Below, piece by piece: positions 6,250-9,191 of a stretch of DNA of 9,191 nt; the first letter of the stretch is position 1; the number at the start of each line of letters is the position of its first letter. The notes below the pieces were generated by a model. The model did no database searches. It worked only from the letters and a program-made list of their open reading frames with translations, and was not told where the DNA came from. Position numbers and translations under genes: made by a program. The DNA comes from an uncultured Bacilli bacterium (GTDB lineage Bacteria > Bacillota_I > Bacilli_A > RF39 > UBA660): positions 1 through 9,191 of the forward strand of contig CALVTA010000046.1 in assembly GCA_944359735.1 (NCBI GenBank). Reading direction: 5' to 3'.

Positions 6250-7363
6250 ATGAATAAAAATGAATTAATAAGAGAATTAACAAGTGAAAAAGAAGAAATA
6301 TTAAGTTTATGGAGGTCACTTTGACACTGATAATAAAATAAAAGAACAAGAAAATTTAGAAAAAGAAACTACTAAAGAAGATTTTTGGAGTGACCCTAGT
6401 AAAGCAGAAACTACTATTAGTGAGTTAAAAAGTATAAGAGAAAGGACATCCAAGTTAATAGATTTAAAGAAAAAAATATTAGATTCCTTAGAACTACTAG
6501 AAATGTTAGATGAAGAAAGTGATACTGATTTATTAAGGTCTATTGAAGAAGACAATAAAACAATAAAGGCTGACTTAAACGATTTAAGTATCTATTTATT
6601 ATTTAATAAACCATATGATAAAAATAATTGTATTATTGAAATACACCCTGGAGCAGGAGGAACAGAATCTTGTGACTGGGCTAATATGCTTTATAGAATG
6701 TATACAAGATACTGTGAAAAAAAGAATTTTAAAATAGAACTTCTTGACTATCAAGCTGGTGAAGAAGCAGGAATTAAAAGTGTTTCCTTTAAAGTAAAAG
6801 GTAATTATGCCTATGGTTATTTAAAAAATGAAAAAGGAGTTCATCGGTTAGTTAGGATATCACCATTTGATTCCTCTAATCGCCGTCATACTTCATTTGC
6901 AAGTATTGACATAACTCCAGAGATTTCTAAAGATATAAAAATAGATATAAATGAAAAGGATTTAAAAATAGATGTATATCGTTCAACTGGAGCAGGAGGT
7001 CAAGGAGTAAATACTACAGATAGTGCAGTACGCATTACTCATTTACCAACTAAAATAGTTGTAACTTGTCAGAATGAAAGAAGTCAAATTCAAAATAAAG
7101 AAACAGCTCTCCAAGTGCTAAAAAGCAAATTATATGTATTAGAGGAACAAAAAAAAGAAGAAGAACTAGCAAAAGAAAAAGGATTACAATCTAATATAGA
7201 TTTTGGTAGTCAGATAAGAAGTTATATATTACATCCTTATTCATTGGTTAAAGACCATAGAACTAATTATGAAACTAGTGATACAAAACATGTTTTAGAT
7301 GGAAACTTAGATAATTTTATAGAATGCAGTCTAAAAGGAGGTTTAAATGGAAATAAAGCATAA
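6250..7363 (+). CDS. prfB: Peptide chain release factor 2 (programmed +1 frameshift)
   Basis: RF2 recognises UGA and UAA in the ribosomal A site and triggers peptide release. Translation starts at ATG 6250 (weak GAGAG upstream), reads 24 codons to CTT at 6319-6321, meets TGA at 6322-6324 and slips +1 to GAC at 6323-6325. It then runs to TAA at 7361-7363 for a product of about 370 residues, the normal RF2 length. Key residues, numbered on the frameshifted product, are the SPF stop-codon-reading tripeptide at 204-206 and the catalytic GGQ at 249-251, almost the same positions as in E. coli RF2. The blocks GAGGTESCDWA and RRHTSFAS are typical of RF2. The feature must be annotated as joined 6250-6321 and 6323-7363; a caller without frameshift logic would start it falsely at 6503. 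It leads an operon and overlaps the next gene by 17 bp. Confidence 0.97.
6311..6325 (+). promoter_or_regulatory. RF2 autoregulatory +1 frameshift site
   Basis: An internal Shine-Dalgarno GGAGG at 6311-6315 lies three bases before the slippery CTT-TGA-C at 6319-6325, the same geometry as in E. coli prfB. When RF2 is scarce, TGA is read slowly and the ribosome slips to the +1 frame, making more RF2; when RF2 is plentiful, translation stops after 24 residues. Confidence 0.97.
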
Positions 7364-8189
7364 AATTAAAATCAAAGAATTAATAGAATTTATTATAGGT
7401 TGCCTTTTAGTTGCTCTATCATTTAATCTTTTTATGTCGCCCAATAATTTAGTAGCAGGAGGAGTAAGTGGTTTTTCTTTGATATTAAAACATTTTTTTG
7501 GTATTAATCCTTCTTTAATAATATCTGTTTCTAATATTTTATTAATTATTTTATCATTTTTAATACTAGGTAAAGAGAAAACTAAAATGACAATATTAGG
7601 GTCTATTCTTTTTCCAATCTTTGTTAGCTTAACAGAACACTTATCTACTTATATAAGTTTTAAAGAAAGCGAACTTATATTAATTGCTATCTTTGGAGGA
7701 TCTTTACAAGGCTTAGGAGCAGGATTAATTTTTAGAGCAGGATATTCTACCGGTGGAACTGATATTTTAAATATGATTGTTTCAAAGATATTTAAAATAA
7801 GCTTAGGCAATAGTATGTTTTTTACAGATGGATTAATAATTTTAATAGGAGCCTTCGTATTTGGTTTTAATCATTTAATGTATTCACTAATAATCTTATA
7901 TCTAATTTCTACAATTACTGATAAAGTTGTCTTGGGTATTTCAGATTCTAAAGCATTCTATATAATAACAGATAATGAAAAAGAAGTAAAAAACTTTGTT
8001 ATTAATGAGCTGCATCATGGGGTTACTGAGTTTAAAGCAACAGGAGGTTATAACAGTGAAAATCAAACAGTTTTAATGAGTGTTGTTCCAACAAGAGAGT
8101 ATTATAAGTTAAAAGAAGGAATTCATAATATAGATAAAAATGCTTTTTTTGTTGTGATGGATTCTTATGAAGTAAAAGGTGGTGCTTAA
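7347..8189 (+). CDS. YitT family membrane protein (first of tandem pair)
   Basis: This 280-residue protein is full length for the YitT family (YitT membrane domain, then DUF2179). About five to six hydrophobic segments are seen near residues 11-31, 56-75, 82-97, 109-128, 153-173 and 177-190. Family signatures are NLVAGGVSG (34-42), AGYSTGGTDI (131-140) and FGFN (172-175). The soluble C-terminal domain (about 200-275) contains SKAFYIIT, VPTREYYKLKEGI and the ending DSYEVKGG. The C-terminal domain is thought to be cytoplasmic; the family's transported substrate or role is not established. The gene starts inside the end of prfB with AAAGGAGG at 7335-7342, so it is translationally coupled to RF2. 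Confidence 0.92.
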   Translation: MEIKHKIKIKELIEFIIGCLLVALSFNLFMSPNNLVAGGVSGFSLILKHFFGINPSLIISVSNILLIILSFLILGKEKTKMTILGSILFPIFVSLTEHLSTYISFKESELILIAIFGGSLQGLGAGLIFRAGYSTGGTDILNMIVSKIFKISLGNSMFFTDGLIILIGAFVFGFNHLMYSLIILYLISTITDKVVLGISDSKAFYIITDNEKEVKNFVINELHHGVTEFKATGGYNSENQTVLMSVVPTREYYKLKEGIHNIDKNAFFVVMDSYEVKGGA

Positions 8190-8191
8190 TT

Positions 8192-9037
8192 GTGTTAAAA
8201 ATAGATAAGACTAAACTATGGTATAGGTATGGAGTTTTAATATTTAGTCTTTTTATTTCATCATTAGTATTTAATCTTTTATTATATCCGACAGATTTAG
8301 TAACAGGAGGAATGAATGGTGTTGCCATAATAATAAATCATCTCTTTGATATATCTCCATCTCTAATTATATTAATAGGTTCAACTATTTTATTAGTCAT
8401 AAGTTATCTATTCTTAGGACTAGAGCAAACAGGAGGCTCCCTAGTTGCTACTTTAGTTTATCCTTTGTTTGTATCATTAACAGAACCATTAGCAAGATAT
8501 ATTGTAATAGACACATCAGATTTAATCTTAATGAGTATCTTAATAGGAATACTTCTAGGAATAACTAATGGACTTATGTATAAAGTGGGGTTTAGTAATG
8601 GAGGACTAAATATAATTAGTCAAATAGTTTATAAATATTTTCATATTTCCCTTGCTAAAAGCACAATGTTTATTAACTTTGTTGTCGTTTTAATAGGTGG
8701 TGTCTATTTTGGATTTAATATGATGTTATATGCTTTTATAATTATTTATATTAGTGGTTATGTTATAGACAAAGTAATACTAGGAATTTCTTCTAAAAAA
8801 GCCTTTTATATAACTACAAATAAAGAGGAAGCTGTAAAAGAATACCTAATAAATAATCTTCATCACACTGTTACTATCTTTGATGTTAAAGGAGGATTTT
8901 TAAAAAAGAAAAGAAGAGTATTATTGGCAGTTATTCCAACAAGAGACTATTTTAAATTAAAAGAAGGAATAAAAGAAATAGATCCGAAGTCATTTTTTAT
9001 CGTTACTAACGCTTATGAAGTAAAAGGAGGAGTTTAA
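8192..9037 (+). CDS. YitT family membrane protein (second of tandem pair)
   Basis: This 281-residue paralogue of the gene before it has the same layout: hydrophobic segments near residues 13-31, 56-76, 84-97, 109-128, 154-174 and 178-190, then a DUF2179-type domain. Matching signatures are DLVTGGMNG, FGFN, SKKAFYITT, IPTRDYFKLKEGI and NAYEVKGG. The first copy's STGGTD block is changed here to SNGGLN (135-140), so the copies may differ in function. The GTG start lies two bases after the previous stop, with AAAGGTGG at 8175-8182, and no closer ATG fits. The order, same length and close similarity show a tandem duplication followed by divergence, all under the prfB promoter. Confidence 0.92.
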   Translation: MLKIDKTKLWYRYGVLIFSLFISSLVFNLLLYPTDLVTGGMNGVAIIINHLFDISPSLIILIGSTILLVISYLFLGLEQTGGSLVATLVYPLFVSLTEPLARYIVIDTSDLILMSILIGILLGITNGLMYKVGFSNGGLNIISQIVYKYFHISLAKSTMFINFVVVLIGGVYFGFNMMLYAFIIIYISGYVIDKVILGISSKKAFYITTNKEEAVKEYLINNLHHTVTIFDVKGGFLKKKRRVLLAVIPTRDYFKLKEGIKEIDPKSFFIVTNAYEVKGGV

Positions 9038-9054
9038 AATAATTAATACAGATT

Positions 9055-9087
9055 GAGGAATAAATAAATTATTCCTCCTTTTTATTT
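9055..9087 (+). terminator. Intrinsic terminator ending the prfB-yitT operon
   Basis: GAGGAATAA (9055-9063) and TTATTCCTC (9069-9077) pair perfectly over 9 bp around a 5-nt loop, followed by CTTTTTATTT. It sits 17 bp after the second yitT stop. Confidence 0.88.
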
Positions 9088-9151
9088 AAATAAATGTCAA
9101 GTAAAAAATGGCAATACAGTAAAAAAGAGTAAATTTTTTTCGCAATAAATT

Positions 9152-9160
9152 TGATATAAT
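9152..9160 (+). promoter_or_regulatory. Extended -10 promoter of the next gene
   Basis: TG at 9152-9153, one base and a perfect TATAAT at 9155-9160 form an extended -10. A T run at 9134-9140 is the only, weak, -35 candidate. A new transcription unit starts here, separated from the prfB operon by the terminator. Confidence 0.7.
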
Positions 9161-9173
9161 TACTACATAATAA

Positions 9174-9181
9174 AAAGGTGG
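9174..9181 (+). promoter_or_regulatory. Ribosome binding site of a gene beyond the window
   Basis: AAAGGTGG fits a Shine-Dalgarno sequence. The ATG at 9183 runs straight into TAG, so the true start codon should lie just past the window edge. Confidence 0.5.
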
Positions 9182-9191
9182 TATGTAGTAA

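Noticed and set aside
6134..6555. Two overlapping minus-strand frames
   Set aside because: They cover the prfB promoter, frameshift site and N-terminus and resemble no family; they are shadows of AT-rich coding DNA.
8032..8328. Minus-strand frame of 98 codons
   Set aside because: It spans the junction of two well-supported yitT genes and has low-complexity leucine-rich translation.
1..9191. CRISPR array, rRNA or tRNA gene
   Set aside because: No regularly spaced repeats of 24-40 bp and no rRNA or cloverleaf-like sequence were seen on either strand.

Overview
The window is very AT-rich, uses the standard bacterial code, and has short overlapping operons with AGGAGG-type ribosome binding sites. 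It looks like a low-GC Bacillota genome (Bacilli, Erysipelotrichia or RF39-like lineages). TGA is a stop here: Trp is written TGG in every gene, and prfB encodes RF2 with an intact +1 frameshift at TGA. I could not place the species.

Left part (1-929): the last codons of a probable AbiEi antitoxin, then a complete AbiEii nucleotidyltransferase toxin, closed by an intrinsic terminator. Next (about 930-2255) is a decayed tyrosine integrase of the Tn916/phage type. It has a nonsense codon, a frameshift in an A tract and a lost catalytic arginine. It is followed by an AlbA_2/Schlafen-type gene with its own extended -10 promoter (2277-3096), a NUDIX hydrolase gene (3471-4076) and a frameshifted glycoside hydrolase family 10 gene without a signal peptide (4537-5789). 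This left two thirds reads as an accessory island built from mobile-element leftovers and defence-type cargo.

The two long spacers around the NUDIX gene are the least expected part. Each holds a diverged copy of one module: a CxxC-like stretch containing a pair of octamers (TGTCCACA in one, TGTTTCCA in the other) spaced 11 bp apart, then 152-153 bp later a SEC-C zinc-motif reading (CGSGKK..CCGK) close to a stop. A further octamer pair overlaps the likely NUDIX promoter.

Right part (about 5790-9191): a gene-poor stretch with three hairpins and an unidentified coding remnant, then a core-type operon. A TTGTTA-17-TATAAT promoter drives prfB (with programmed frameshift) and two tandem YitT-family membrane protein genes that overlap or nearly abut it. 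A terminator closes the operon. The window ends on the promoter and ribosome binding site of a following gene.
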